DNA of 64,000 nt from an uncultured Pelagibacteraceae bacterium (GTDB taxonomy: Bacteria; Pseudomonadota; Alphaproteobacteria; Pelagibacterales; Pelagibacteraceae), in the NCBI GenBank assembly GCA_902604065.1, contig CACKXF010000002.1, positions 1 through 64,000 of the forward strand. The letters run 5' to 3'. A model generated the notes under the pieces. The model was not told the origin of the DNA. It worked only from the letters and a program-made list of their open reading frames with translations, and made no database searches. Shown in pieces: positions 27,896-36,028 of the stretch. Position numbers and translations under genes: made by a program. Within the stretch, counting starts at the first letter, position 1, and every line of letters begins with the position of its first letter.

Positions 27896-29713
27896 ATGAC
27901 AAATACTATTAGAAATATAACAATAATTGCTCATGTAGACCACGGTAAGACTACTTTGATAGATAATCTAATGAAACAAAGTGGATTATTCAGAGAGAAT
28001 GAAGTTGTAGAGGAGAGGGTTATGGACTCCGGGGAACTTGAAAAGGAAAGAGGTATCACAATTTTAGCAAAACCAACTTCAATTAATTGGAAAAATTCAA
28101 GAATAAATATCATAGATACCCCAGGTCATAGAGATTTCGCTGCTGAAGTAGAAAGAGTATTGCATATGGCTGACGGAGCTTTATTGTTAATTGACTCTGC
28201 AGAAGGGGTGATGCCTCAAACTAAATTTGTTTTATCTAAAGCACTCAAACAAGGTCTTAAACCAATAGTTATTATAAATAAATTAGATAAAGCTGATCAA
28301 AGAGCAAATGAAGTATTAAATGAAACATTTGATTTATTTGTCAGCCTAGATGCAAATGAAGAGCAATTGGATTTTCCAGTACTTTATGCTAGTGGAAGAT
28401 CTGGTTGGGCTGATAAAGAGATAAGTGGACCTAGAAAAAATTTAAATCCTTTATTGGACTTAATTATTGAAAAAGTTAAGCCCGCAGATTTAGATAATAA
28501 TAAGCCTTTTGCAATGTTATCAACTTTACTTTATGCAGACAGTTTTTTAGGTAGAAGCTTAATAGGTAAAATTTCTCAAGGAACAGCTAAGGCAAATCAA
28601 AAAATTAAGGCTATTAATTTAAAAGGTGAAAAAGTAGATGAAGGAAGATTAACAAAAATATTTAGATACGAAGGAACAAAAAAAGTACCTATTCAAACAG
28701 GTGTTGCGGGAGATATTGTTATAATAGCGGGCTTAGAAAAAGCAAACGTAGCTGACACTATTTGTGACATAGAAATAGATAAACCTATTGATGCAACTCC
28801 CATAGATCCTCCAACAATGTCTATTACTATTACAGTTAATAGTTCACCTTTAGCTGGAACTGAAGGTAAAAAATTAACTAGCACTCAAATAAGAGAGAGA
28901 TTAATTTTAGAGGCCGAAAATAATGTGGGTATTTCTTTTAGTGAGAACGAGAATAAGGATGCCTTTATAATAAGTGGGCGGGGTGAATTAATGTTAGAAA
29001 TATTACTTACTCAAATGAGAAGAGAGGGTTTCGAGATGACTGTAAGCCCTCCAAAAGTACTTTTTAAAAAAGATGAAAATCAAAAAAAATTAGAACCAAT
29101 AGAAGAAATTACAATGGATTTAGATGAGGAGTTTTCATCTAAAATAATAGATTCTATGAATATGAGGAAAGGAAAACTAATTGAACTTAGAGATACTGGA
29201 AAAAATAAAAAAAGATTAATTTTCCATGCTCCAACAAGAGGATTAATGGGTTACACAAGTAGATTTTTAACATTAACAAAAGGAACTGGCGTAATTAACA
29301 GAATTTTTCATTCCTACGGTAAATATACAGGTGATTTGGAGGGAAGAAGGAATGGAGCTTTAATTTCTATAGAAAATGGCAAGGCAGTTGCATTTGCAAT
29401 TTTTAATCTCCAAGCTCGTGGAGAAATGTTTGTTACTCATAACGATCCTGTTTATGAAGGAATGATAGTAGGATTAGCATCTAAGAGCGGAGACCTAGAA
29501 ATTAATGTTATGAAAGGAAAAAAACTAACTAATATGAGAACTCAGGGAACAGATGAAAATGTTGTATTAACACCGGTAAGGAAAATGGCGATAGCTGAGC
29601 AATTAAGTATACTGAATACAGACGAAGCTCTAGAAATAACACCAAAATCTTGCAGACTTAGAAAATTGGTTTTGAACCCTCATGAAAGAAAAAGACAATC
29701 TAGAGCATCTTAA
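27896..29713 (+). CDS. typA: Translational GTPase TypA/BipA
   Basis: A 605-residue ribosome-associated GTPase. G1 AHVDHGKTTL, the switch region with ERGITILAKPTS, G3 DTPGHRDF, G4 NKLDKAD and a G5-like SGRSGW are visible, followed by domain II, and EF-G-like domains (GRGELMLEILLTQMRREGFEMTVS) and the BipA-specific C-terminus ending in NPHERKRQ. BipA acts in 50S assembly and stress adaptation. The ATG follows the tRNA-fMet CCA by seven A residues with no Shine-Dalgarno, so after tRNA processing the message would be nearly leaderless. Its 3' end overlaps the convergent FemAB-like gene by 14 bp. Confidence 0.96.
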   Translation: MTNTIRNITIIAHVDHGKTTLIDNLMKQSGLFRENEVVEERVMDSGELEKERGITILAKPTSINWKNSRINIIDTPGHRDFAAEVERVLHMADGALLLIDSAEGVMPQTKFVLSKALKQGLKPIVIINKLDKADQRANEVLNETFDLFVSLDANEEQLDFPVLYASGRSGWADKEISGPRKNLNPLLDLIIEKVKPADLDNNKPFAMLSTLLYADSFLGRSLIGKISQGTAKANQKIKAINLKGEKVDEGRLTKIFRYEGTKKVPIQTGVAGDIVIIAGLEKANVADTICDIEIDKPIDATPIDPPTMSITITVNSSPLAGTEGKKLTSTQIRERLILEAENNVGISFSENENKDAFIISGRGELMLEILLTQMRREGFEMTVSPPKVLFKKDENQKKLEPIEEITMDLDEEFSSKIIDSMNMRKGKLIELRDTGKNKKRLIFHAPTRGLMGYTSRFLTLTKGTGVINRIFHSYGKYTGDLEGRRNGALISIENGKAVAFAIFNLQARGEMFVTHNDPVYEGMIVGLASKSGDLEINVMKGKKLTNMRTQGTDENVVLTPVRKMAIAEQLSILNTDEALEITPKSCRLRKLVLNPHERKRQSRAS

Positions 29714-30746
29714 TAAAAATAAAAGTTTTTAATAACAACAGTAATATTAGACCTTTAAATCCTTTATGATCAAAATGTCTAAATAGATTTATTTTATAAT
29801 TACTCCAATATTTTTTATAGTCTTCATCTCCAAGTCCAAAATCAAAAATTTTTATTTTATTTTTTATACACCATTGAATTAAATAATATATCAGTACTTT
29901 CCCAGGGGAATACTTTCTATATTTGTCAGAAAATATAGTTGGCATATAATAGTAAAAAGTATTTTGATAAACAAAGCCTAAATTTGCAGCAATAATTTCT
30001 TTATCTATCTCTAAAACACTTAAGTTAAAAATTTCTTTTTTTCTTTTTTTTAATTCTACAAAATAGTTTATAAATTTTTCGTCAAGATTATGCTTGATTT
30101 TTTTTGTATTCAAAGAAGCTGCTTTATTAACTATTAGACTCCTTATATTAATTAATTCATCATTTTCTAAGATTTTGAAGTTTACGGTATTTTCTTGGTT
30201 AAGTTTTTTTGTAGTTCTTTGAAGCTCGTAAAAAAATTTTTTATCTGAAAATTTCTCAATATATTCTTCATTAGAATTAGGTAATTGTATAAGATATACT
30301 TTGCTCAAATAAGTGTTTTTTAAATATTTCACAAAAGGATTTTCAAAGCTCTGAATTTTTTCTGGTTGTTTATCAAAATAAATTAAATCATATCCATTTA
30401 TTGACTTTAATATTTTTTTCCATGTTTCATTAAATATCGTCTCATCAATATGACTAGCTAAATTTGAAATTATAGGCGAGCAATAATCAAATTCTTTAGT
30501 TCCAACATATTGCAAGATCTTAACACCAAATATTTTTTTTATTTCAAGTGGTATTAAAATTGATAATTTTTCTTCAAAATATATTGCAACGAAAAAAAAC
30601 TTTAATTTATTTTTTTTAACATATTCTTTAATAAAACTAATTTGTTGAAAAACGTGGGAAATATAGTCTTTATCTATGGTTTTCAATTTCTGCTCTAAAT
30701 CAATATCTAGCTTATTAAAGATTTTAAATGTAATTTTATTTTTCAT
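29700..30746 (-). CDS. FemAB/GNAT-fold acyltransferase-like protein (BioF2/CelD-like)
   Basis: A 348-residue protein with two GNAT-like halves. The C-terminal half has ALNLG-type strand (IIAANLGFVYQNTFYYYMPTI), then SPGKVLIYYLIQWCIKNKIKIFDFGLGDEDYKKYWS, the pattern of the Acetyltransf_6 (FemAB/BioF2-like) family. It ends in a hydrophobic segment that may associate with membrane. These proteins transfer acyl or aminoacyl groups to sugars, peptidoglycan precursors or exopolysaccharide. It overlaps typA by 14 bp at its 3' end and the adjacent GNAT gene by 11 bp. Substrate unknown. Confidence 0.65.
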   Translation of the reverse strand: MKNKITFKIFNKLDIDLEQKLKTIDKDYISHVFQQISFIKEYVKKNKLKFFFVAIYFEEKLSILIPLEIKKIFGVKILQYVGTKEFDYCSPIISNLASHIDETIFNETWKKILKSINGYDLIYFDKQPEKIQSFENPFVKYLKNTYLSKVYLIQLPNSNEEYIEKFSDKKFFYELQRTTKKLNQENTVNFKILENDELINIRSLIVNKAASLNTKKIKHNLDEKFINYFVELKKRKKEIFNLSVLEIDKEIIAANLGFVYQNTFYYYMPTIFSDKYRKYSPGKVLIYYLIQWCIKNKIKIFDFGLGDEDYKKYWSNYKINLFRHFDHKGFKGLILLLLLKTFIFIKML

Positions 30747-31257
30747 TTTTAAAATTAAATCGATTAATATTTCTTTTAAATATAAAACCTGCTTTTTCTA
30801 TAGCTTTAATACTAGCTCGATTTGAAGATAGCGAATAAATTAACAGTTTTTTTTTGCAAAATTTTTTTAAAATCATTTTTAGTAATTTAGTATAGTAACC
30901 TCTAGATCTCATTGAAACTGGTGTGTAAAAATCAAACAATACTATTGAATTATTTATTTTAATTTTTAAATCTAATTCAGTAATATTCCAAATATTGGGT
31001 TTTACCATCCAGCCACTACAAGCTAATTGTTTTTTATATGTTAAAATAAAAAGACTCTGCCCCTTTAATAATCTTTTTCGTTTGTTACTAAATAATTTAA
31101 AATATTTAGTTATATTTTTATTTTTGAAAACTTTATTTGACCGTTTTATAATATAAAAATTAAAGTCTATATTTTTTGAATTAACGGATGAGTTATTAGA
31201 CTCATATAATATAACGTTTCTAAAATAAGTTAAAAATTTATTAACTAATATTTTCAT
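30736..31257 (-). CDS. GNAT family N-acetyltransferase-like protein
   Basis: A 173-residue protein with a recognisable acetyl-CoA binding motif (SMRSRGYYTKLLKMIL, corresponding to R/QxxGxG/A) and the following NRASIKAIEKAGFIFKR segment that ends typical GNAT domains. The N-terminal third is divergent. It overlaps the FemAB-like gene by 11 bp, so the two are one unit. Its target is unknown; the pair resembles acyltransferase partners seen in surface-carbohydrate loci. Confidence 0.6.
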   Translation of the reverse strand: MKILVNKFLTYFRNVILYESNNSSVNSKNIDFNFYIIKRSNKVFKNKNITKYFKLFSNKRKRLLKGQSLFILTYKKQLACSGWMVKPNIWNITELDLKIKINNSIVLFDFYTPVSMRSRGYYTKLLKMILKKFCKKKLLIYSLSSNRASIKAIEKAGFIFKRNINRFNFKNEK

Positions 31258-31299
31258 TTAATTTATACATTATTAATTATTTTTAATTCCTATATCAAT

Positions 31300-31328
31300 T
31301 TAATAAATCAGAATTATTATGGTATAAT
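31300..31328 (+). promoter_or_regulatory. Promoter for the DUF2334 gene (possible leaderless mRNA)
   Basis: TTAATA (31300-31305) and TATAAT (31323-31328) are spaced by 17 bp, and TGG directly before TATAAT makes it an extended -10. The ATG starts 7 nt after the -10, so the transcript is expected to begin at or next to the start codon. This is one of the best promoter matches in the window. Confidence 0.55.
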
Positions 31329-31335
31329 TTAATTT

Positions 31336-32085
31336 ATGATTTTCACTAAAAACTCTTCTGGGTTAATAATCAGGTTTGATGATATTTCTGAAAATATGAA
31401 GTGGGAATTTATGGAAAGATGTGAATCTTTGTTTGATAAATATAAGATTAAACCTGTATTAGGAGTCATACCAAATAACCAGGATATTGAATTAAAAAAA
31501 TATCCAAAAAAAGAAAATTTTTGGGAAAAAGTAAAAAGTTGGGAGAACAAAGGTTGGACTATTGCAATGCATGGTTATAGCCATGTTTATGATAATGAGA
31601 CCGATAAAAAAGATTTTTTTGGTTATGGTGGAAAGTCTGAATTTTTTGGACACTCACTTGAAGAGCAAAAAAGAAGATTAGGAAAAGGAATAAAAATTTT
31701 TAAAAAAAATAATATAAATATTAAAACGTTTTTTGCTCCCAATCACACTTATGATGAAACTACATTTACTGCTTTGAAACAATCTGGAATCAATGAAGTT
31801 ATTGATGGATATGGCCTTTTGCCATATACCTATAAAGAGATAAAATTTATACCTCAATTATTTTATAAAACTGTTATGCTTCCGATAGGAATACAAAGTA
31901 CACAATTACATATAAATTACTGGAATGAAAAAGATTTTAAAAAATTTGAAAAATTTATAGTAAATAACCATAAAAAAATTTATTCCTACAACGAAGTAAT
32001 TAAATTTGTAAATGATAATTATGTATTTAAAATTATAAATATAATAATAGAAAAAATTTTAAAATTGAAAAGGATATTTACTTAA
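31336..32085 (+). CDS. DUF2334 polysaccharide deacetylase-like protein
   Basis: A 249-residue NodB-fold protein. The N-terminal strand IIRFDDISENMKWE supplies the metal-binding Asp pair of the DUF2334 family; WTIAMHGYSHVYDN has the HxxxH metal site; and FFAPNHTYDETTFTALKQSG is the following catalytic strand. No signal peptide is visible, so it acts in the cytoplasm or on a cytoplasmic-side substrate. It is the only plus-strand gene of this accessory patch and has its own promoter. Its stop overlaps the convergent transaldolase stop by 4 bp. Substrate not known; N-deacetylation of a sugar is the family expectation. Confidence 0.75.
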   Translation: MIFTKNSSGLIIRFDDISENMKWEFMERCESLFDKYKIKPVLGVIPNNQDIELKKYPKKENFWEKVKSWENKGWTIAMHGYSHVYDNETDKKDFFGYGGKSEFFGHSLEEQKRRLGKGIKIFKKNNINIKTFFAPNHTYDETTFTALKQSGINEVIDGYGLLPYTYKEIKFIPQLFYKTVMLPIGIQSTQLHINYWNEKDFKKFEKFIVNNHKKIYSYNEVIKFVNDNYVFKIINIIIEKILKLKRIFT

Positions 32086-32780
32086 ATTTTAAATTTTGAT
32101 TTTTTACTATCTTTTAAAAAACCTTTTACAGTTTCTAAAGTTAAAGCTTTGAAAGATTTTCCAAATGATCCCACTTTTTCGATAATTTTTGGTGGCATTG
32201 TGATAATATTACAATTAAGTTGTTTGGCTTGAATAAAATTATAGGCCTCTCTGGTGCTTGCCCACAAAACTTCAATATTTTTAAATTTTTTACACAATAA
32301 AATACTTTTTTTAAATATTGGAACAGGGTCTTTACCTTTATCAGCCATTCTACCAGCGAAAATTGATATTATGGACTTTGATTTTTTGTTTAATGATTTT
32401 AAAATTTTTTTTGTCTGATTTACCGTATATACAGAAGTAATATTAAGTTTAATGTTTTTTGAACTCAATTCTTTTATTACTGAGCCCATAAATTTTCCTT
32501 TAGAATTTACTACAGGAATTTTTACATATACATTTTTTCCCCATGAATTAATCTTATAGGCTTGTTTCAACATTTCCTTAGGATTGTCTGCAAACACTTC
32601 AAAAGAAATAGGTTTTTTTTTACAAAATTTTAATATTTTAAGAGAGTAATCTTTATAATTTTTTGCTCCAGATAATCTCATCAAACTAGGGTTGGTGGTG
32701 AAACCATCTACGACAGATTTATTATTATAGAATTTTATAGTCTTTAAATCAGCTATATCACAAAATATTTTTGTTTTCAT
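32082..32780 (-). CDS. tal: Transaldolase (small, TalC/F6P-aldolase-like)
   Basis: A 232-residue TIM-barrel protein of the short transaldolase subfamily: FCDIADLKTI with the first Asp, DGFTTNPSLM, VYVKIPVVNS with the Schiff-base Lys, KLNITSVYTVNQTK, SIFAGRMADKG and EVLWASTREAYNF near the end. It exchanges dihydroxyacetone units in the pentose phosphate pathway, complementing the tkt encoded elsewhere in the window. Sequence cannot separate transaldolase from fructose-6-phosphate aldolase activity with certainty. Its start touches the pntB stop, which puts it at the end of the 5S-rpmJ-pnt gene run. Confidence 0.85.
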   Translation of the reverse strand: MKTKIFCDIADLKTIKFYNNKSVVDGFTTNPSLMRLSGAKNYKDYSLKILKFCKKKPISFEVFADNPKEMLKQAYKINSWGKNVYVKIPVVNSKGKFMGSVIKELSSKNIKLNITSVYTVNQTKKILKSLNKKSKSIISIFAGRMADKGKDPVPIFKKSILLCKKFKNIEVLWASTREAYNFIQAKQLNCNIITMPPKIIEKVGSFGKSFKALTLETVKGFLKDSKKSKFKI

Positions 32781-34180
32781 TAATCTAAGTTTTTAACTAT
32801 ATCTTCTGTCATTTTCTTTGCGTCAGCAAATAACATTAAAGTGTTGTCTCTATAAAATAACTCATTATCTATACCGGCATAACCTGGAGATAAACTTCTT
32901 TTAACAAACAAAACTGATTTACATTTTTCCACATCTAAAACTGGCATCCCAAATATAGGACTTTTAGGATCGGTTTTTGCAATTGGATTGGTCACGTCAT
33001 TTGCACCTATAACAAAAGCAACATCTGAATTGGCAAAGTCATTATTTATATCTTCAAGCTCAAATACCTCATCGTAGGGAACATTTGCTTCTGCTAAAAG
33101 AACATTCATATGACCTGGCATTCTTCCGGCAACTGGGTGAATAGCATAAGTAACTTTAATGTCATTTTTTTTTAATTTATCTACCATTTCTCTAAGTGCA
33201 TGTTGAGCTTGTGCTACGGCCATACCATAGCCTGGTACTATTATAACAGAAGAAGCATTCTTCATTAAAAATGCTGCGTCCTCAGCGTTACCACTTTTGA
33301 CTGGTTTCTGATCTTTCTTTTCATTTTTGTTTATCGAATTGTCAGCTCCAAAACCACCAAGTATAACGCTAATGAATGATCTGTTCATAGCCTTACACAT
33401 TATATAAGAAAGAATAGCCCCTGAAGATCCGACTAAGGCACCTGTTATAATTAAAGCTGTATTTTCTAAAGTAAAACCTATTCCAGCTGCAGCCCAACCT
33501 GAATAAGAGTTAAGCATTGATATAACTACTGGCATATCTGCCCCACCAATTGGTATTATCAACAAAATTCCAACTAAAAAAGAAATTGTAATAACAATCC
33601 AAAAAATATTTTCTGATTGAGTTTTACATAAATAATAAATTAATACAAAAATCCCTATACCTAGAACTAGGTTTAAATAATGTTGTCCTAAAAAAGTAAC
33701 GGGCGAACCCGACATAATACCTCTGAGCTTTAGGAAAGCTATTATTGAGCCGGAAAAAGTTATTGCTCCAACAGCAGCCCCTATAGACATTTCAATTAAA
33801 CTAGCTAATTTAATATTTCCAATGCTTCCTAGATTAAAAGCAGCAGGATTTAAGAAAGCAGCGATGGCAACAAAAACTGCTGCTAAGCCTACAAGACTAT
33901 GAAAACCTGCAACCAATTCTGGCATTGCAGTCATTGGTATTTTAAAAGCAATATATGCTCCAATAGCTCCTCCGATAAGTAAAAAAATGATTACATAAAT
34001 TAAAGATGAAGAAAAATTTCCTACAGATAAAAATGTAACAACGATTGCAATTATCATTCCTGCAATTCCAAAGTAATTACCTTGTCTTGATGTGTCTGGT
34101 GAAGATAGTCCTCTTAGTGCAAGAATAAATAAGATTCCTGATACTAAATAAAATATTGCAGAAAGATTTGGAGATATCAT
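32780..34180 (-). CDS. pntB: NAD(P) transhydrogenase subunit beta
   Basis: A 466-residue membrane protein with about nine hydrophobic spans in the first 270 residues (domain II) and the cytoplasmic NADP-binding domain III after about residue 290, including VPGYGMAVAQAQHALREM, HPVAGRMPGHMNVLLAEA, VIGANDVTNPIA and KRSLSPGYAGIDNELF. It transfers hydride from NADH to NADP using the proton-motive force. The start overlaps pntAB by 4 bp. NADPH supply fits a cell with heavy biosynthetic demand. Confidence 0.97.
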   Translation of the reverse strand: MISPNLSAIFYLVSGILFILALRGLSSPDTSRQGNYFGIAGMIIAIVVTFLSVGNFSSSLIYVIIFLLIGGAIGAYIAFKIPMTAMPELVAGFHSLVGLAAVFVAIAAFLNPAAFNLGSIGNIKLASLIEMSIGAAVGAITFSGSIIAFLKLRGIMSGSPVTFLGQHYLNLVLGIGIFVLIYYLCKTQSENIFWIVITISFLVGILLIIPIGGADMPVVISMLNSYSGWAAAGIGFTLENTALIITGALVGSSGAILSYIMCKAMNRSFISVILGGFGADNSINKNEKKDQKPVKSGNAEDAAFLMKNASSVIIVPGYGMAVAQAQHALREMVDKLKKNDIKVTYAIHPVAGRMPGHMNVLLAEANVPYDEVFELEDINNDFANSDVAFVIGANDVTNPIAKTDPKSPIFGMPVLDVEKCKSVLFVKRSLSPGYAGIDNELFYRDNTLMLFADAKKMTEDIVKNLD

Positions 34181-34488
34181 TTTTTCTTATCTTTCTTTTT
34201 TTTATACATTTGGAGCATTCTTTGAGTAACCAAAAAACCTCCAAAAATATTAATTGCGGCTAAAATAATTGCAATAAAACCAAAAGAACTTGAAATAGTA
34301 AATATATTTTCTGAAGAGCCAGCCAAAGCTGCTATTATTGCACCAACAATTATTACTGAAGAAATTGCATTAGTTACAGACATTAAAGGAGTATGCAAAG
34401 ATGGCGTAACGCTCCAAACTACATAATAACCAATAAAAATTGATAGAATAAATATACTTAGTCTAAATATAAATGGATCTATTTCCAT
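34177..34488 (-). CDS. pntAB: NAD(P) transhydrogenase subunit alpha part 2
   Basis: A 103-residue membrane protein with three or four spans (FILSIFIGYYVVWSV, LMSVTNAISSVIIVGAIIAAL, GFIAIILAAINIFGGFLV) corresponding to the C-terminal membrane part of PntA, split off as a separate gene as in many alphaproteobacteria. It sits between pntAA (2 bp) and pntB (4-bp overlap). Confidence 0.95.
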   Translation of the reverse strand: MEIDPFIFRLSIFILSIFIGYYVVWSVTPSLHTPLMSVTNAISSVIIVGAIIAALAGSSENIFTISSSFGFIAIILAAINIFGGFLVTQRMLQMYKKKKDKKK

Positions 34489-34490
34489 AG

Positions 34491-35585
34491 CTAAACTTCC
34501 TTAATTAATGTTTTACTTATAATTTCATCTTCTAAATTGATATTGAAATCTTTTTTTTCTTTACTAAATAAATTACGTATAAAACTAAATAAATTTTTTG
34601 CATATAAACTTGATGCCGTTAGAGGCAGTCTATTCATTAGATTTTTAACTCCTATTATTTTTACGCCTTCAACTACATTAATTTTTCCAACTTCAGAAAA
34701 AGCAGAATTTCCACCTTGTTCAGCTGCAAGATCATAAACAATAGAACCGGGTTTCATTAATTTTACTAAATCCTCGCTTAAAATTCTCGGCGCTGGTTTA
34801 CCAGGAATTAACGCTGTACAAATTACTATATCGTTTTTTTTTAAAGCTTGATGCATCATCTCTGCTTGTTTTTTTTTGTAATCATCACTTGCCTCCTTGG
34901 CGTATCCTCCTTCAGTTTCCATATTTTCCGTTTGTTCAACGGTTAAAAATTTTCCACCAAGACTTTCTACTTGTTCCTTTGATGCCGACCTTACATCAGT
35001 AGCACTAACTATCGCTCCTAGTCTCTTTGCTGTAGCTATAGCTTGCAAACCTGCAACACCTGCTCCAATAACTAAAACTTTTGCTGCGGGGACAGTTCCT
35101 GCGGCTGTCATCATCATAGGTATAGCTTTATCAAATTCAAATATAGAATCAATTACTGCTCTATAGCCTGCTAAATTTGATTGGGAAGATAATACGTCCA
35201 TTGATTGTGCTCTAGTAATACGAGGTAACAATTCTAATGAAAAGGTGCTTACCTTTTTTTTTATAATTTCATTTACCTTTTTTTTATTTTTCGAAAGATC
35301 CAGCATTCCTATCAAAATAGTTTTTTCTCTCAAACTTTTAATTTCATTTTCTGAGGGACAATTAACTTTAATTAACATGTTACATGAGCTTAAAACTTCA
35401 TTTGAAGAAGATTTGATTTCAACCCCAATATTTGTATAGTCCTTATCTTGAATTCCCAGGTGACTTGCATAATCTTTTTCTATAAATACTTTTAATCCAA
35501 GACCTATGATATTTTTAGCAGTTTCAGGTGTAAGCGAAACTCTTTTTTCTAGTGTTAAATCTTCTTTAGTTGAACCAACAATCAT
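34491..35585 (-). CDS. pntAA: NAD(P) transhydrogenase subunit alpha part 1
   Basis: A 364-residue soluble NAD-binding domain I protein of the AlaDH/PNT family. It begins IVGSTKEDLTLEKRVSLTPETA, and shows the nucleotide-binding AAKVLVIGAGVAGLQAIATAKRLGAIVSATDVR, SLGGKFL, and YAKEASDDYKKKQAEM motifs typical of PntA, then PGKPAPRILSEDLVKLMKPGS. It starts 15 bp after the small aa3-subunit-IV-like gene on the same strand. Confidence 0.96.
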   Translation of the reverse strand: MIVGSTKEDLTLEKRVSLTPETAKNIIGLGLKVFIEKDYASHLGIQDKDYTNIGVEIKSSSNEVLSSCNMLIKVNCPSENEIKSLREKTILIGMLDLSKNKKKVNEIIKKKVSTFSLELLPRITRAQSMDVLSSQSNLAGYRAVIDSIFEFDKAIPMMMTAAGTVPAAKVLVIGAGVAGLQAIATAKRLGAIVSATDVRSASKEQVESLGGKFLTVEQTENMETEGGYAKEASDDYKKKQAEMMHQALKKNDIVICTALIPGKPAPRILSEDLVKLMKPGSIVYDLAAEQGGNSAFSEVGKINVVEGVKIIGVKNLMNRLPLTASSLYAKNLFSFIRNLFSKEKKDFNINLEDEIISKTLIKEV

Positions 35586-35600
35586 AAAAAATTTAATAGT

Positions 35601-35711
35601 TTATAGTAATGTTATAGCAAGAATTACCAGAATAGCTATTACGGCAATTGTTCCCCAAAGAACAAATTTGGTAAAACCTTCCCAGGTGCTTTTATGGTTT
35701 TTTTCATCCAT
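35601..35711 (-). CDS. aa3-type cytochrome c oxidase subunit IV-like small protein
   Basis: Too short for the ORF track: 36 aa from ATG 35711 to TAA 35601. The sequence has the pattern STWEGFTKFVLWG followed by one hydrophobic helix TIAVIAILVILAITLL. This matches the short single-span aa3 oxidase subunit IV family of alphaproteobacteria (as recalled: H..TWEGF.K...WGT). It lies 7 bp after rpmJ and 15 bp before pntAA on the same strand. The other cox genes are not in the window, so the assignment rests on the motif. Confidence 0.7.
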   Translation of the reverse strand: MDEKNHKSTWEGFTKFVLWGTIAVIAILVILAITLL

Positions 35712-35718
35712 ATTCTAT

Positions 35719-35844
35719 CTAACCTTGTCTGGCTTTAAATTTAGGATTTTTTTTATTTATAATATACACTTTCCCTCTTCTCTTAACCAATTTGGAATTA
35801 AGATCTCTTTTTTTTAGGGATTTTAGTGAACTAGCTACTTTCAT
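35719..35844 (-). CDS. rpmJ: 50S ribosomal protein L36
   Basis: Too short for the ORF track: 41 aa, [17 protein letters not shown] then [22 protein letters not shown], the alphaproteobacterial bL36 form. It lacks the CxxC...H zinc site, so it is the zinc-free (C-) type. The ATG begins 9 nt after the 3' end of mature 5S rRNA with no Shine-Dalgarno and no terminator between, so it should be co-transcribed with 5S and freed by 5S processing. Confidence 0.92.
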   Translation of the reverse strand: MKVASSLKSLKKRDLNSKLVKRRGKVYIINKKNPKFKARQG

Positions 35845-35853
35845 AATTTATTA

Positions 35854-35970
35854 GCCTGGCAACGTCCTACTCTCCCGTGCCTTAAGACAAAGTACCATCG
35901 GCGCTGAAGGACTTAACTTCCGAGTTCGGAATGGAATCGGGTATTGCCCCTTCGCAATAATTACCAGGCA
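35854..35970 (-). rRNA. rrf: 5S ribosomal RNA
   Basis: The minus strand reads TGCCTGGTAATTATTGCGAA at the 5' end, the conserved CCGAACTCGGAAGTTAAG loop in the middle, GCGCCGATGGTACT, and a closing GTTGCCAGGC that pairs with TGCCTGGT. About 117 nt. No 16S or 23S gene is within 28 kb on its upstream side or elsewhere in the window, so this 5S gene is unlinked. SAR11 genomes are known for 5S split from 16S-23S by hypervariable region 2. End positions are set by the terminal stem and may be off by one or two bases. Confidence 0.95.
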
Positions 35971-35974
35971 AGAT

Positions 35975-36003
35975 CTTATATTATTTTATAAATTAGATGT
36001 CTA
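35975..36003 (-). promoter_or_regulatory. Candidate promoter for the 5S rRNA-rpmJ-pnt run
   Basis: On the minus strand TAGACA (35998-36003) and TATAAG (35975-35980) are spaced by 17 bp; a second -10-like TATAAA lies further upstream. The distal -10 is only 4 nt before the mature 5S 5' end, so either the second box is used or the primary transcript starts almost at the mature end. An independent promoter is expected because the 5S gene is not linked to 16S-23S. Confidence 0.35.
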
Positions 36004-36028
36004 TAAGAAAAATCAGCCTATAAAAGAG

